Origin: Cladocopium goreaui
Lineage: Eukaryota > Sar > Dinophyceae > Suessiales > Symbiodiniaceae
Direction: 5' to 3'
DNA: 64,000 nucleotides
Assembly: GCA_947184155.2 (NCBI GenBank)
Contig: CAMXCT020006756.1
Coordinates: 78,001 to 142,000 of the forward strand
Both the position numbers and the translations under genes were made by a program. The notes below the pieces were generated by a model. That model saw only the letters and a list, made by a program, of their open reading frames with translations, was not told where the DNA came from and made no database searches. Positions 50,425 through 63,809 of this stretch are shown piece after piece. Each line of letters starts with the position of its first letter. Position 1 is the first letter of the stretch.

Positions 50425-53062
50425 TATAAATACACATACACATACATATACATTATACATATACATTATACATATACATTATACATATACATTATACATA
50501 TACATTATACATATACATTATACATATACATTTTACATATACATTATACATATACATTATACATATACATTATACATATACATTATACATTATACAGTAT
50601 ACATTATACATTATACATATACATTATACATATACATTATACATATACATTATACATATACATTATACATATACATTATACAGTATACATTATACAGTAT
50701 ACATTATACATTATACATTATACATATACATTATACATATACATTATACATATACATTATACATATACATTATACATATACATTATACAGTATACATTAT
50801 ACAGTATACATTATACATTATACATTATACATATACATTATACATATACATTATACATATACATTATACATATACATTATACATATACATTATACATATA
50901 CATTATACATATACATTATACATATACATTATACATATACATTATACATATACATTATACATATACATTATACATACATTATACATATACATTATACATA
51001 TACATTATACATATACATTATACATTATACATTATACATATACATTATACATATACATTATACATATACATTATACATATACATTATACATATACATTAT
51101 ACATATACATTATACATATACATTATACATATACATTATACAGTATACATTATACAGTATACATTATACATTATACATATACATTATACAGTATACATTA
51201 TACATTATACATATACATATACATTATACATATACATTATACAGTATACATTATACATATACATTACATTATACATATACATTATACATATACATTATAC
51301 ATATACATTATACAGTATACATATACATTATACATTATACATATACATTATACATATACATTATACATATACATTATACATTATACATTATACATTATAC
51401 ATATACATTATACATTATTATACATATACATTATACATATACATTATACATATACATTATACAGTATACATTATACATATACATATACATTATACATATA
51501 CATTATACATATACATTATACATATACATTATACATATACATTATACAGTATACATTATACATATACATTATACATTATACATATACATTACATATACAT
51601 TATACATATACATTATACATATACATATACATTATACATTATACATTATACATATACATTATACATATACATTATACATATACATTACATATACATTATA
51701 CAGTATATACATTATACATATACATTATACATATACATTATACATATACATTATACACATACATTATACATATACATTATACATATACATTATACATATA
51801 CATTATACATATACATTATACATTATACATATACATTATACATATACATTATACATATACATTATACATATACATTATACATATACATTACATATACATT
51901 ATACATATACATTATACATATACATTATACAGTATACATTATACATATACATAATACATTATACATATACATTATACATATACAGTATACATTATACAGT
52001 ATACATATACATTATACATATACATTATACAGTATACATTATACAGTATACATTATACATTATACATATACATTATACATGTACATTATACAGTATACAT
52101 TATACATTATACATATACATTATACAGTATACATTATACATTATACATTATACATATACATTATACATATACATTATACAGTATACATTATACATATACA
52201 TTATACATTATACATATACATTATACATATACATTATACATATACATTATACAGTATACATTATACATATACATTATACATTATACATATACATTATACA
52301 TATACATTATACATATACATTATACATTATACATATACATTATACATATACATTATACATATACATTATACATTATACATTATACATTATACATTATACA
52401 TTATACATATACATTATACATATACATTTTACATATACATTATACATATACATTATACAGTATACATTATACATATACATATACATTATACATATACATT
52501 ATACATATACATTATACAGTATACATTATACATATACATTATACATTATACATATACATTATACATATACATTATACATATACATTATACATTATACATT
52601 ATACATATGCATTATACATATACATTATACATATACATTATACATTATACATATACATTATACAGTATACATTATACATTATACATATACATTATACATT
52701 ATACATATACATTATACATATACATTATACATTATACATTATACATTATACATATACATTATACAGTATACATTATACATTATACATATACATTATACAT
52801 TATACATATACATTATACATATACATTATACATTATACATATACATCATACATATACATTATACAGTATACAGTATACATTATACATATACATTATACAT
52901 TATACATATACATTATACATATACATTATACATTATACATTATACATATACATTATACATATACATTATACATACACTATACATTATACAGTATACATTA
53001 TACATATACATTATACATTATACATATACATTATACATATACATTATACATATACATTATAC
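50425..53062. repeat. 2.6-kb array of TACATA and TACATTA units
   Basis: Built from a hexamer TACATA and heptamers TACATTA and TACAGTA. The commonest period is 13 bases (TACATATACATTA). Runs of pure heptamer and TACAGTATACATTA pairs are interspersed. A 337-codon open frame at 52079-53092 is entirely repeat-encoded Tyr/Ile/His/Thr peptide and is not a gene. Confidence 0.97.
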
Positions 53063-53134
53063 ATTGTAATGTTTGTATATACATGTAAATAGTCTATAAA
53101 TATATAGATTAGTATACATACATATTACATATAT

Positions 53135-53275
53135 ATATATAAATACACATACATACATACATACATACATACATACATACATGACATGACATGACATGAC
53201 ATGACATGACATGACATGACATGACATTACATTACATTACATTACATTACATACATATATATATATATATAAATG
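53135..53275. repeat. (ACAT)n, (ATGAC)n and (ATTAC)n blocks
   Basis: Clean switches from ACATAC tetramers to about nine ATGAC pentamers, then about six ATTAC pentamers and a TA run. Confidence 0.95.
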
Positions 53276-53760
53276 TATACGCATACATTTTCCAGTCCCA
53301 AAAACAAAGGTGAGAACCCTCCAAACGTCCTCCTTTCCGGCCGTAATTTCTCAAAAATCGATGGCCTCACCCTTCCGTATCCACAATCCTGCAACAGCCG
53401 TTAGGGTCAGATGGTGGGCCGTTCACCAAGGCAAGACTCGAATGTCAGACAAAAGGATCCGCCTACAAGTCTAAGTTACAAGGCGCACCCAGGGCGATGA
53501 TCAGGTGACCGTTGGAGCTGCTCCTGTAGACTTAACTTATGATGATGAGATCCTACCAGTTGCAGCTGATGTTTTTTGGTTCCATTAAACCAGTAGATAT
53601 ACACACACATATATATATGTATATATATGATATAATCCAGGTCACGGATGTATAGGAAAGATACAGCTCCACAATGAACGTCCATGAAAACCAGCCCAGC
53701 AACCCAAAGTTGCGATGCTAAAATGCAGTTCAAGACTGAACTGGTTCCTGCTCTCCGCAG

Positions 53761-53803
53761 TCTCCAGCTGTCTGGTTTGGCCATGTTCGGTTCGTTCATG
53801 ATG
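53761..53803 (+). CDS. Possible exon (LQLSGLAMFGSFMM)
   Basis: After CTCTCCGCAG, one base then LQLSGLAMFGSFMM. The same frame is open further left (KMQFKTELVPALRS), so an earlier acceptor at ACCCAAAG is an alternative. Confidence 0.4.
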
Positions 53804-53943
53804 GATCTTCACTGGGGGTCAAGAATTAGGACCATGGTCCATTTTGGCACAAACCATTCATTTTGGGGGGCAACAAACACCTTACCAAATGGTTGTGGGT
53901 AAAAAACCCTGGAACGATATCCACTTTTGGGCAAGGCAAAGGA

Positions 53944-53985
53944 TCCTGACAGCTTCGCCGACCCTCGGCGCTGGAGAAACTGTGG
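53944..53985 (+). CDS. Possible exon (DPDSFADPRRWRN)
   Basis: After GCAAAG the frame reads DPDSFADPRRWRNCG. Short; the donor is ambiguous. Confidence 0.3.
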
Positions 53986-54771
53986 GGTTGTTTCACCCAA
54001 CAGGAAACCAAGGATGGGGATGCGGGGATGCAATCTCAACATGACAAAATGGATCACCATGGTATGTCCAGGAAATTGAGGACAGAACGATACTTAAAGA
54101 TGGTGTACTTTGTCACCAAAATGGCAGAGGGGAACTCGCTGGCGGGGTCAGATCATCAACGGTCAACGGGGGGTAAATGGAGAAATTGTCAGATCCCAAT
54201 TTTAGTACATGGTGACATAGCCATATGGGGATGACCAATACGTATTATACCATGCTTGCGGGAATGAACCCTCCATTTACCAGCTATTTTGGTGTTTGGG
54301 CACAGCGTTTTGGCCCACAGCCATGAATGCATTCCATTGCCAAACAGCTTATTTTCGCTCATTGGAGATATACCATGTTTTTGACTTGGTGAGTTTATTT
54401 CTCACAGTTCAAGAAAAACAATGAGTATGAGGCCGAAGAAACATCTAATCTGCAAAAAACACCCATATAAAGGATAATAAAAACCATTCCACTGTGCAGG
54501 GACCCTCTGATGGAAATGTGAGCCTGGATGGTATCTAAACCAATCGGGGTTGCAAGAAAACTGTCCCAGTCTTTGCAGCTGATGCGACATCTGAAAGATA
54601 GCATCAGGTGAAGGGAAAAAGTTGACTCCCAACTCACATGAAATGGTGCCCCATAGTTAGCTAAGTTGGTTTGTAACTCCAATAACCAAGGTTTATGGTG
54701 TATACTGTATCCATAGTTAATGGGGGGAATATAAACCAAGTAAACCTGTCCTGGGCGTGTTTCTGCCGAAG

Positions 54772-54832
54772 TAACTCAGGACTTTTCCATCGTAGATGAC
54801 TCGCCTAAGAAGGCTGCCTGGCAGATTTGGGA
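54772..54832 (+). CDS. Probable exon (TQDFSIVDDSPKKAAWQIW)
   Basis: Two bases after TGCCGAAG, then TQDFSIVDDSPKKAAWQIW. The end is uncertain; the frame continues (EFAWPPND). Confidence 0.45.
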
Positions 54833-55189
54833 ATTTGCTTGGCCTCCAAATGATTTCTTACCCCTTGGTGAAGGATGCTTTGTGGAAGTCCCCAACAGCT
54901 TTCGGACTATTTGGAGGTTTCCTAAAATGTTCCTACCCCTAAATCATCAATTTTCATAGGATTTTAATAGGATTTTCCATTTTAAACCATCAATCAATGG
55001 GGGTACCACCATGGCTATGGAAACCCCCATTTTGGACTGATGAAGTCTTCAATCCTCATCCAGGTGAGTGAGAGAGATCTTTTTCGTTGACTGCTCGTGC
55101 AAAGAGATCGAAATGGCTTTCACTTGTGATGATTCTCAACAAAAAGATAGAACAAGTAAACATCAACATCAGATTTCTGTATAAGTATA

Positions 55190-55215
55190 TGTATATATAT
55201 ATATATAATATAGCA
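55190..55215. repeat. (TA)n microsatellite
   Basis: Short pure TA run. Confidence 0.8.
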
Positions 55216-55284
55216 ACACTTTCTTACAGGGTTTTGTTATTTGCATATTTGTACCATAGCTATACTACATATTTTCCACGGGAG

Positions 55285-55349
55285 CCGTTCTCAAGGATTC
55301 GGATCAGCCCCTGTCGTCAAGCCGGGAGCCCACGGATGCAGAGAAGAAG
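55285..55349 (+). CDS. Probable exon (VLKDSDQPLSSSREPTDAEK)
   Basis: Two bases after ACGGGAG, then VLKDSDQPLSSSREPTDAEK and K, before GTGCAT. Polar, probably unstructured. Confidence 0.5.
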
Positions 55350-56084
55350 GTGCATCTGCCGGGTCCAAAACCTTGGTGATGGGTGATTTTACCATATTTC
55401 ACCATGAAAAAATTGTGATTTTACCAGATTTAGGCATCAAAAAAATGTGTTTTGGTAATATGAGTCATATGACTGTGATATTTTACGATATTTAACTTGA
55501 GTTTACCTGCACGAATTAGGGGGATATTTGTACAGTACCCACTCACATGGGGATGCAAAAAACATCAGCTCCAGGTCAGGTGGAGTCGATGGTGCTACCC
55601 AGGCCGTGTGGCTTGTAGCTATATCTTCAATCTGTTAATTGGAAGTTGTTGAGAGTAACCCAATGCACTGACATGCTGCCTCAATGTAGAATGTAGCCAC
55701 AGTTTTTCGTTGGGTTGAACCCCGGTAGTGTGGTAAGGCCAATCAGAAACCATCTGCCACTCACATCCGTTTAAATACTGTGCCAACTTTACCATTTGGG
55801 GAATATTAGAAACCAGGCCCACCAATGAAGGGGGTTCTGGCATTGGTTCTGTAACCCACATATTTCGTGCAATATTCCTATTAAATTTATTTAAATTTCA
55901 AATAGTGGTTAGGTAAAGCTCAGCTTTTTCCTGGAGCACCACTTGCATTGAATGCCCATGGCATTTCTTGGCTAAATCATTTTAGATTCCTCAGAATCTC
56001 TGAGTATTCTTCAGAATTTTAGGGATTAAATCCTCATTGTTTTTGGAGATTACAAGGGTCGGATACTCCCTATTATCGTATTAT

Positions 56085-56285
56085 TTTTATTATAGTTATT
56101 ATTATTATTATTTCATTATTGATAATTATCACTACTATAATTATACGATCATATGATGAAGACTCGTTACGATTATTATTACTACTACCACTAGTATGAT
56201 TATTACCAGTATTATTGTGACTATTATAATTCTTATCATCATTACTATTATCATTACTATTACTCTTACTATCATAATCATTTTT
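56085..56285. repeat. ATTATT/ATCATT trinucleotide-rich tract
   Basis: Degenerate ATT and ATC triplets over 200 bases, directly upstream of the next exon. It makes isoleucine-rich artefact frames. Confidence 0.9.
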
Positions 56286-56321
56286 GGGTCAGATGACTCA
56301 ACACCTGAGATTCTTTTGCAG

Positions 56322-56452
56322 TGCCCCGTTGGGAGCAGGTGCTCCGGCAGTTCCGACACCACTGGACGGAGCAACGGGCAGAGATCGAGCGGGTAGCCAG
56401 GCGCACCTTGGGGGCGGTTCTTCAGATCCCGTGGCCTGCACTGCTGGTAGAG
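56322..56452 (+). CDS. Probable exon (WEQVLRQFRHHWTEQRAEIE)
   Basis: Two bases after CTTTTGCAG, then PRWEQVLRQFRHHWTEQRAE, IERVARRTLGAVLQIPWPAL and LVE, before GTCCCC. Amphipathic helix rich in Arg, Gln and Glu. Good splice sites on both sides. Confidence 0.65.
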
Positions 56453-56633
56453 GTCCCCTCTAACAACAGCTCCCATTTGACCCATTTGACCCAGTTTTCA
56501 CTAGTTCAAAGAAATTCAACGATGAATTCGTTACTGTGTTAGATAGAAAACTGACCATTAGCTAGTTTTCACAACCGGATCTGGCCATGTTTGCGCCGTC
56601 CAACGTCCCATGCAAGCACTTTCGCCGTCGCAG

Positions 56634-56745
56634 GCATAGAGAACTCGAGGAGCTGCTGGAGCGCACGCACGAGCAGATGCGTAAAGATACGTTGCGAATC
56701 GTCATCCCGGCAGCACCAAACCGGGCGGTCGGGAAGGTGACCCAG
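56634..56745 (+). CDS. Probable exon (HRELEELLERTHEQMRKDTL)
   Basis: After CGTCGCAG, one base then HRELEELLERTHEQMRKDTL and RIVIPAAPNRAVGKVTQ, before GTATAT. The frame is also open leftward to an ATG at 56587 (MFAPSNVPCKHFRRRR), so a longer exon is possible. Confidence 0.6.
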
Positions 56746-56961
56746 GTATATAATGGTTTGGCCGTCAAATTTGACCATCAAGATTGTGAAGTTTACCAAA
56801 ATTTACCATGAGTTTTTTCATGGGAATAGGAAGCTCATCTAACATGGTGAATTTTCCAGTGAACCATGTTGGAAGGTATTTCAGTAGGGTAGGTTCAGCT
56901 GCAACATTTTTGCTAGTTGGTGGTATCCACAATTTGTGATATTCGTTTTTTATCCCACTAG

Positions 56962-57074
56962 ACTATGTCCCCTGCCAAGCTGAACACCCGGAAAGCCGAC
57001 AATTCTCAGGATGCGTTGCCAGCCAACCGCTACGGCACCGACACACGCCTGCCCCACTTCAACAAAGATGAGCA
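56962..57074 (+). CDS. Probable exon (MSPAKLNTRKADNSQDALPA)
   Basis: After CCCACTAG, TMSPAKLNTRKADNSQDALP then ANRYGTDTRLPHFNKDEH. Donors GTTCCT and GTACTG both leave phase 2, matching the next exon. Confidence 0.65.
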
Positions 57075-57642
57075 TGTTCCTGTACTGGTTCCTCGGGCCT
57101 GAACCTGGGAAATCCTGGGAATACCCTAACAACCTCACGACCTCAACATAGATGATCATAGATAGTTTGTAGTGGGAGAATCACCTCATTATCACCGAGA
57201 GTCTCGGGTCTGTGAACGGTTATGGCTGTGATTTAGCCAGAGGTTTTGGTAGGTCTGAATAGTCTGAATAGTCATTGATATCAGCTTTTGTGGGGTGAGT
57301 AATGATTGATGTGGATTGATTGTGATTCACTGAAATTCCCCAGACATGATGTTTACGGGGGATACGTCAGGAACCCTGTTGACTTTGGCATTAGACGACC
57401 TAACAATGGTCCTGAAACATCGTGCAGACAGATGCTGGCAATGACCTTTTTGAGACACAAACAGATAATTAGATTAACCAACTAAATACATCTATATAAA
57501 TACAATAAGTAAGATAAGTTGAATAGATATGCAGTTTAAGCTGTAAAGCAGTGGACTAAGCAATCAAAAACATTCAAATCATTCAATCACACCGTATGCA
57601 TTTTTTTTGCTATACATAACACCATATCTCTTATCTACACAG

Positions 57643-57707
57643 AGACACAACAAGTTTTTCCGATGACCCAGCTGACCGTCTTGAGGCGCTTATCAACCCC
57701 TTTGCAG
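57643..57707 (+). CDS. Probable exon (DTTSFSDDPADRLEALINPF)
   Basis: One base after CTACACAG, then DTTSFSDDPADRLEALINPF and A, leaving G before GTGGCC. In phase with the previous exon. Confidence 0.65.
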
Positions 57708-59619
57708 GTGGCCCGGTCCAGATTTCGCTGGGTCTGAGGATCGTTGAGACCCCTTCCACTCCCCAACGCGGGCCATGCCCTGGCCGTGGTTGAGGTATGT
57801 TGGGGTGGTTTTGTTTCCTTGAATCAGCACTAAATCCCTCCGATAGTATCAATGTCAACCCAGATACATTAAACCCTAGTGGATGAAATTGGACCACAGC
57901 TTGTGACAACGTACTACTTCTCATGACGGATGAGTTCGGACTCAGCACCATTTGTCAAGATCGGTACCCCAAACTTGTATCTTCAAAACTAAGACATGAC
58001 ACGAGCTTGTGGCGGCTGTCTCCCAAACAATGATCCATGCCCAGTTGTTCTTGGTTTAAACCAGCTACCAGTATATTCTTTTTGTGTTGGACATATCCCC
58101 ATTTTTGATTGTTGATGATTGCATACTTTCTATGCAGACACATATCCTGTTCTTACTATGTATTGATGTTCCTCCAACAGATAACATCATACATAGGCCA
58201 CTAAGGCCCCCACAAGTGATGGTTACCTAGCCGCTAGGTGCCATGGCCGGATCAGATATCTTGTCCATTGCGAGGCAGACACCTTACTATCAGGACCCAG
58301 TTAGTTGCCGGCAGCCTATAGTTAGATGATCTTAGATGCAGAGATAGTTTTGTTTCTGATAATATATTTAAATGCAACCATAATGCCAGCCCTGGTTATG
58401 GCAACCTGTGCCTTCCACAGATGGGCTTCTGATAGACTTCCCCCATGCTGTTTAAGTGGTACCCCCCGACACTGCAAAGGTGGTGTGTATGGATGCAGTA
58501 GTTGACAAAACAAGAATTTCCAGGTCGGACTGCTACATTTGGATGTGCCATGGAAGGGACTGGTTAGTACGTGAGTTCTACCCCCATGTCAATGTGTTGT
58601 ACCTGGGCTCATCATTTTGTTCACCTGAAGCCCTTTGGCTACCTGGGTCCCCGTTGAAGACTCAGGGGCCAAACAGCGTTGGTCATTGAAATTGGATGTA
58701 TCCAATTTCTTGGAACACCGGGGCTTGACTCATTGACATATCATGGCCTTCTCAGCCTACGGCATCAAATCCCATCATGGGTTCCATTCATCTCATCGTG
58801 GTCTCATTTTGCCTCCGATTTTTGGTTAGTGCCGGCTTCAAATGCTTCCTTTTTTCAACCACCAAGCATAGTTTAGCAAGGTTGGAAGTGACCCCAGATC
58901 AATTGTTGCAAGTTGTTTGGAACCCTGGTCACAACGTCGTATTAAGGACATACAAATCAGCAAGCACATGCGTCCAAGTCAGGCTTAAATTGATAGCAAC
59001 TGATCCCTCACTGAATTGATCTTGGTTGGCGAATGATCTCGAATTGATTGATTCATTTATTTGTATCTACTGGATCAATACTGGATCCACACTAGGAAAC
59101 ATATACATGTATTTTAACCTATAGTTTATTTTATTTCCGTGCCATGTTTTGAAATATACTATACAAAAACACCGATAAGTATAACACATACAAAGAGATC
59201 AAATATTCCTTGTGACATGATACATATCACACGATATTGCTGTTTAATCTATCCCTATAGTATCTCCATTCTAAATTTGCCATTTTATCCCATCATATCC
59301 CCATCATTCCCCACATGATTTTGTCAGAAAATGCTCTACCCCCATCATTATATACTAGGAAACCCCAATATTTTCCCCACTAATGCTGATCAACGTATCC
59401 CCATCATTATCCTATTGCTGTATATTCCACCCGAAAATAATCTATCCCTACCCCGTTATATCCCCCAATATATCCCCCAATATATCACCATTTTAAACCA
59501 TGATATCCATAATGAAATTCCCATGATATGATATCATGATATACCATATATATATATATACATACACATAAAATATAATATACATCCCATATCCCAATGA
59601 TCCAATGATCCCCATTTAG
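57708..59619. other. Long intron or spacer, no exon seen
   Basis: 1.9 kb with no supported exon, AT-rich toward the right with repeated CCCCATCAT/ATATCCCC words at 59280-59480. The phase mismatch between the exons on either side implies that a small exon is missing or that the gene changes here. Confidence 0.35.
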
Positions 59620-59773
59620 TTCGATGATTTCACCATCCAGGACCGTTTTTTCAACATCATCGACGTGGTGCGCGACCAGCGCCGCGGCGGCCTGTTGGAT
59701 CTGTTGCGCCGGGAGCTCTGCGCTGCCAAAGCAGAAGCCAAAGCCTTGGGGCATCGGCCGCGAGTGATCTCAG
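59620..59773 (+). CDS. Probable exon (FDDFTIQDRFFNIIDVVRDQ)
   Basis: After CCATTTAG, 51 codons: FDDFTIQDRFFNIIDVVRDQ, RRGGLLDLLRRELCAAKAEA and KALGHRPRVIS, leaving G before GTGGGG. GC-rich and strongly protein-like. Not recognised. Confidence 0.7.
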
Positions 59774-60523
59774 GTGGGGAAGGGGGAGTTGCTGGGTTTT
59801 TGTTAAGCAAAGATATGGGGATTTCACTAGGCAAAATGAGGATTTGAGCAGCAGATGGACATTTCACCCAAGAACTTGAGGAGTTAAGATAAGCAGAGAT
59901 AGGGATTCTTAAGCATTGGAGTAGGAACTTGGAATTGGACGGCGAAAGCCAAGTTGTTTCACTACTGGCAAAGCCTTGATTGGTGCTAAAGGAAGCAATC
60001 AGATGGGGTGGATGTTCACGAAGATGGACATTTTCAGTTGGTAGAAGGCTGCAATTGATTGTTTCTGCCATATTGTTCTTTTGGGTGTCGACGACCGGGA
60101 AGATGGTTGTATCTATGCATATGTGTATGTATATATATAATATACAATATGTACACACACACACATACACGTCAATTTATAGCACAGATACACGCAATTA
60201 ATACATATGTTTCTTTTTTCCAACAGTGTGCAAATGATGCTCCCGGTCAAAGATGGTGCCAGCAGGCACAATTTGTATATTCTCATACCATGACCAGGTC
60301 TATGGGGCAATTGGGACCTAGAACATACATCAAAGTCCGTCCGTTCTTTGATCCCCCTGAGTTTTGTCTCTGTGTAGATGTGACAAACCCAAATCTACCC
60401 CCAAAACACAGGTCACTAGTTCACATCCCACTATTTCATTTCCTCAGTTTTGGCACACTTTTTCGGACTTCAAAACCAGAAAAAACCACCAGGATAGTGT
60501 CAGGTTGTACTCCCAAATCTCAG

Positions 60524-60650
60524 CTGTACCGAGAATGGTGGCGGCCCAGGTGGCGGTGACGGCACGGCCTCCTTCACTCTCTTCATGATCTTCGCCGCGC
60601 TGCGAGCCGACGACTCGCGCGCGGACGAGGTGACCTGGATGTGCATCACC
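60524..60650 (+). CDS. Probable exon (GTASFTLFMIFAALRADDSR)
   Basis: One base after AAATCTCAG, then CTENGGGPGGGDGTASFTLF, MIFAALRADDSRADEVTWMC and IT. In-phase donors occur at 60630 and 60651. A glycine-rich loop precedes a hydrophobic helix. Phase 0 into the next exon. Confidence 0.65.
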
Positions 60651-60887
60651 GTTTGATGAAAAACGATGTTGTCCATGTTGTTGATTGGATTGCTCATAGA
60701 AGTCATCATTTTTTTGGGAATGTTCTGATTCTATCTGATTCTCTGATATCTTCAAATGTGTATTCACTCATGCATCTTAGAATCTTGAAATTGTTTTCCC
60801 GAACATATTTCGAAACTATATTCCCCGTGTTTCACGGCTGATGTTCATTTGGTGTTTGCCATGGGACCTGCCATCGTTTCGATTCAG

Positions 60888-61039
60888 GGCCTGCAAGACA
60901 CCGGCAATGGCTTCATCTGGACGGACCAGGAGATGGCCGACTTTTTCCCAGCGTTGGCGCAGATGCCGTTAGGCGACATGGCCCTGGGGGGTCGCTATAA
61001 CAACCTTTTGAATCCTTTTGAAGTGTTTGACTGGCAGAG
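60888..61039 (+). CDS. Probable exon (GLQDTGNGFIWTDQEMADFF)
   Basis: After TCGATTCAG, GLQDTGNGFIWTDQEMADFF, PALAQMPLGDMALGGRYNNL and LNPFEVFDWQ, leaving AG before GTGGGT. Phase fits on both sides. Looks like part of a globular enzyme-like domain, but no family is recognised. Confidence 0.7.
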
Positions 61040-61787
61040 GTGGGTACAGCATCATTGGAATTTGGATGCCAAGTTGTCACTCATTGAAATAAGCATCAGA
61101 ATTAGGCAAATCAACAATTTTAAACATGATAAACTATGGAATCAATAGTCCGCTGGAACGAGATATAGATACGGAAAAACATTTGAGACCCACTGGGAAC
61201 CAGAAATTGACAGGTCATTTCAAGCATTGACCAGTTGGATCATTTAGTGTTGGGATGTGTTGGGTGTGCTCAATGACGTGACCCTTACCCAAGGTAGATT
61301 TGCACTGGGTCTCGACAATCTCTGGTATCCAAAGTCAAAACTCTGGAGTTTATGCTCCGATGTTCACCAACCTATCCCAAGATCGGATGAGGGGAGGAAT
61401 TTCCCGAAACTTCTAAATTTCAGCGTAAATACATGTAGAGATAATGGTTTGCCATAGATTCTCCTTTTTAACAAGTGGCCAATTTGACCTCAGACCCTGC
61501 ACCCTTGCCTCTGGGCCAGGGGATTGAGTAGCCCGTGATCGACATTTTGTTTGTTATTTTCCCGTGTTGAGTCAGATTGACTCGCACAATCTCACACAGA
61601 GGCACATGTCACATGACCCATGTTTTTTATTCTTCTTTTCAGAGATTGGATCTTGTTGGAGTGATTTGCTACACCCTGGACATTTTTGTAAATTGATTGG
61701 GTACGAGCTGATTCTTTAGAGGTCCATTCCTGTTCCAGGCAGTTTCTAGATGTTTCTAGTCAATTTCTACTCTGTTTGACCTGACAG

Positions 61788-61831
61788 GGTGATCTGGCCA
61801 GGCTCAGCCAACGACTTCGGGCGAACCTTAG
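61788..61831 (+). CDS. Probable exon (VIWPGSANDFGRTL)
   Basis: One base after CTGACAG, then VIWPGSANDFGRTL, leaving G before GTGGCT. This frame is the one that joins in phase to both neighbours; another open frame (GDLARLSQRLRANL) does not. Confidence 0.55.
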
Positions 61832-62402
61832 GTGGCTGTGGCAGCACCATGACTTTTGGGCTGCCCTTTGGGAATCAAACATGGCCGGAATTTCGCTTGA
61901 TTTTTAGGGTAAAATCTGATGGATTCGGAGTCGGCCAAGAGAAAGACGATTGACACAACCAAAAAAGACAACCGTGCATATCCCGGCTTCCCTTTCGTCA
62001 GTTGCAGTTCGATTCGGCCATGATTCCATGTATTTCCCACCATTTGACCACACGTAAAAGTCTGAATCCCGACATATGAACCAATTGGCACCCTGCAATA
62101 GCTCATCTTGATTCATTTTGGGAATTTGAATAGAATCAACAAGTGGGCTTTCATAGAATGTCTGACAGAACATGCGATAAATTCAGAAAGAATTTTCATA
62201 GAACATTGTTGAACATTTGCATATTCCAAGAGTTCGCAAGAACTATGTCTATAACTCCCATATTAATCCATATATTAATCCATATATTGATCCATATATT
62301 AATCCATATATTAATCTCTATATTAACAAATATGAACATATATTAAGCATTATGAACTCCCATAAGTGGCCTATTTCTTGTTCACCTCCAACTTGTACCG
62401 AG

Positions 62403-62468
62403 GCTGGGGCCGAAAATACCCGGGAGATGCCGAAAGCCGCTTCAAGCTAGACTGGAGGATTCTGGGGA
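62403..62468 (+). CDS. Probable exon (GRKYPGDAESRFKLDWRILG)
   Basis: Two bases after GTACCGAG, then WGRKYPGDAESRFKLDWRIL and G, leaving A before GTAGGT. In phase with the preceding exon. Confidence 0.6.
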
Positions 62469-62538
62469 GTAGGTGGTGGACCAAAGTGGGGTCTTTATGC
62501 ATAAAAAATGATAATGTATACACATATATATATATATA

Positions 62539-62822
62539 TATATATGGTGGTCGATCTAAAGGTCCTTGTAAGGAGTTTTAATTGCGAAAGCCGTGCATGT
62601 TATGTTGGAAACCCTCGCAAAAGTTTTTTTTTTTTCGAGCCCCGAAAGTAACATTTTTTTTTCCGCGAAAGTTTCGCGAACGTTGGATATCATGATTGCG
62701 TAACATAGGTTCCGCGAAAGATAAACATGGAGTTCGCGAAAGTTTTTCGCGAAAAAAACATCTTTATTCGCGAAGAATGGCCGTTCCCGGATAAAAGATT
62801 TTTGATCAACAACCATATATAT
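62539..62822. mobile_element. Candidate miniature element with imperfect inverted ends and TTCGCGAA cluster
   Basis: The left end 62539-62561 (TATATATGGTGGTCGATC...) matches the reverse complement of the right end (62800-62822) at 19 of 23 positions. Between the ends are six CGCGAA words in about 115 bases, four inside the palindrome TTCGCGAA. The flanks are TA repeats, a common target. No protein is encoded. The call rests on repeat structure only. Confidence 0.45.
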
Positions 62823-63198
62823 ATATAGTATATGTAGTTGATTGTAGTTGATAGTGTGTGTAATATATGTATACATATACACATAATTTTGTAGATTGTG
62901 GTTATTTGTTGCGTGAAAAAAACCGTGGTTAAATCAGTATGATTCTGTGGTTCAACGCATCAGCAGGAAGTGGCGGTTGAACTGTGGCTAACCCCACAAT
63001 AACAAGGTGACTTTTGGGGAGTCAGAGTATACCATCAACAGCACTCTGGATACTGTATCACAAACAATCACAGTGACATGTGCAAAGATCGGGGGATATG
63101 ACCAACAAAAAGGTGCGATGAACCGAGACCATAGCTATCCACAGACCACAATTCACACATGATGTTTGGTGCGATCCACTGCCAGGAGACATGCTAAG

Positions 63199-63271
63199 GA
63201 TGCCCTGATGAATTGGATCGAGGCTGCGATTAGCGCGAAGCTCGGGTTTTTCCAGGCCACTGGAGTCAGAG
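63199..63271 (+). CDS. Probable exon (DALMNWIEAAISAKLGFFQA)
   Basis: After ATGCTAAG, DALMNWIEAAISAKLGFFQA then TGVR, leaving G before GTGACG. It does not join in phase to the exon at 62403, so an exon between them is likely missing from this model. Confidence 0.6.
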
Positions 63272-63809
63272 GTGACGACACCTGACCAATGAACAGCTCA
63301 CTTAACTCGTCAGATATAGAAACCATAATCTTGGGAACACGCCCCTCCATGCTAGTTCAAACAATCGGATACCTCTTTGGAGGAGAACCAATACCATTAT
63401 TGGCATCGTCTAATGTGGTAAACCCAATAATAGTATATATATATATATTTTTAATAATTATAAAATGTCGTTAATAATCCCCAAACTCACCATAAATGGG
63501 TTGGAGCTATCATCCCCAAATGGTAGGTTTATTAATTATCGGGTGCACCACATCAATTTGGATGGGATCCAAGTGATGATAAGTTGCCAACTGAGTCATT
63601 GGGAGGATCTCATTCTGGACCCAAGGTCCAGAGTCCTCCGTGGTGAATTTTGATATTTTTGGAATCGTAGGGGTCTCAGCCTGGCCGTCTCTGTCGGGGG
63701 AAGAAACATGGGTCTTGAAACTGAAATGATTGACAATTCATGATGATGTATGACTAGTAACTGACTAGTAGTTCAGGATTCGATGTATGAAGCTTGCCGT
63801 TTCTTTCAG

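Noticed and set aside
52079..53092. 337-codon plus-strand open frame
   Set aside because: Entirely encoded by the TACATA/TACATTA array; only Tyr, Ile, His, Thr, Leu, Val and a few others. No gene features.
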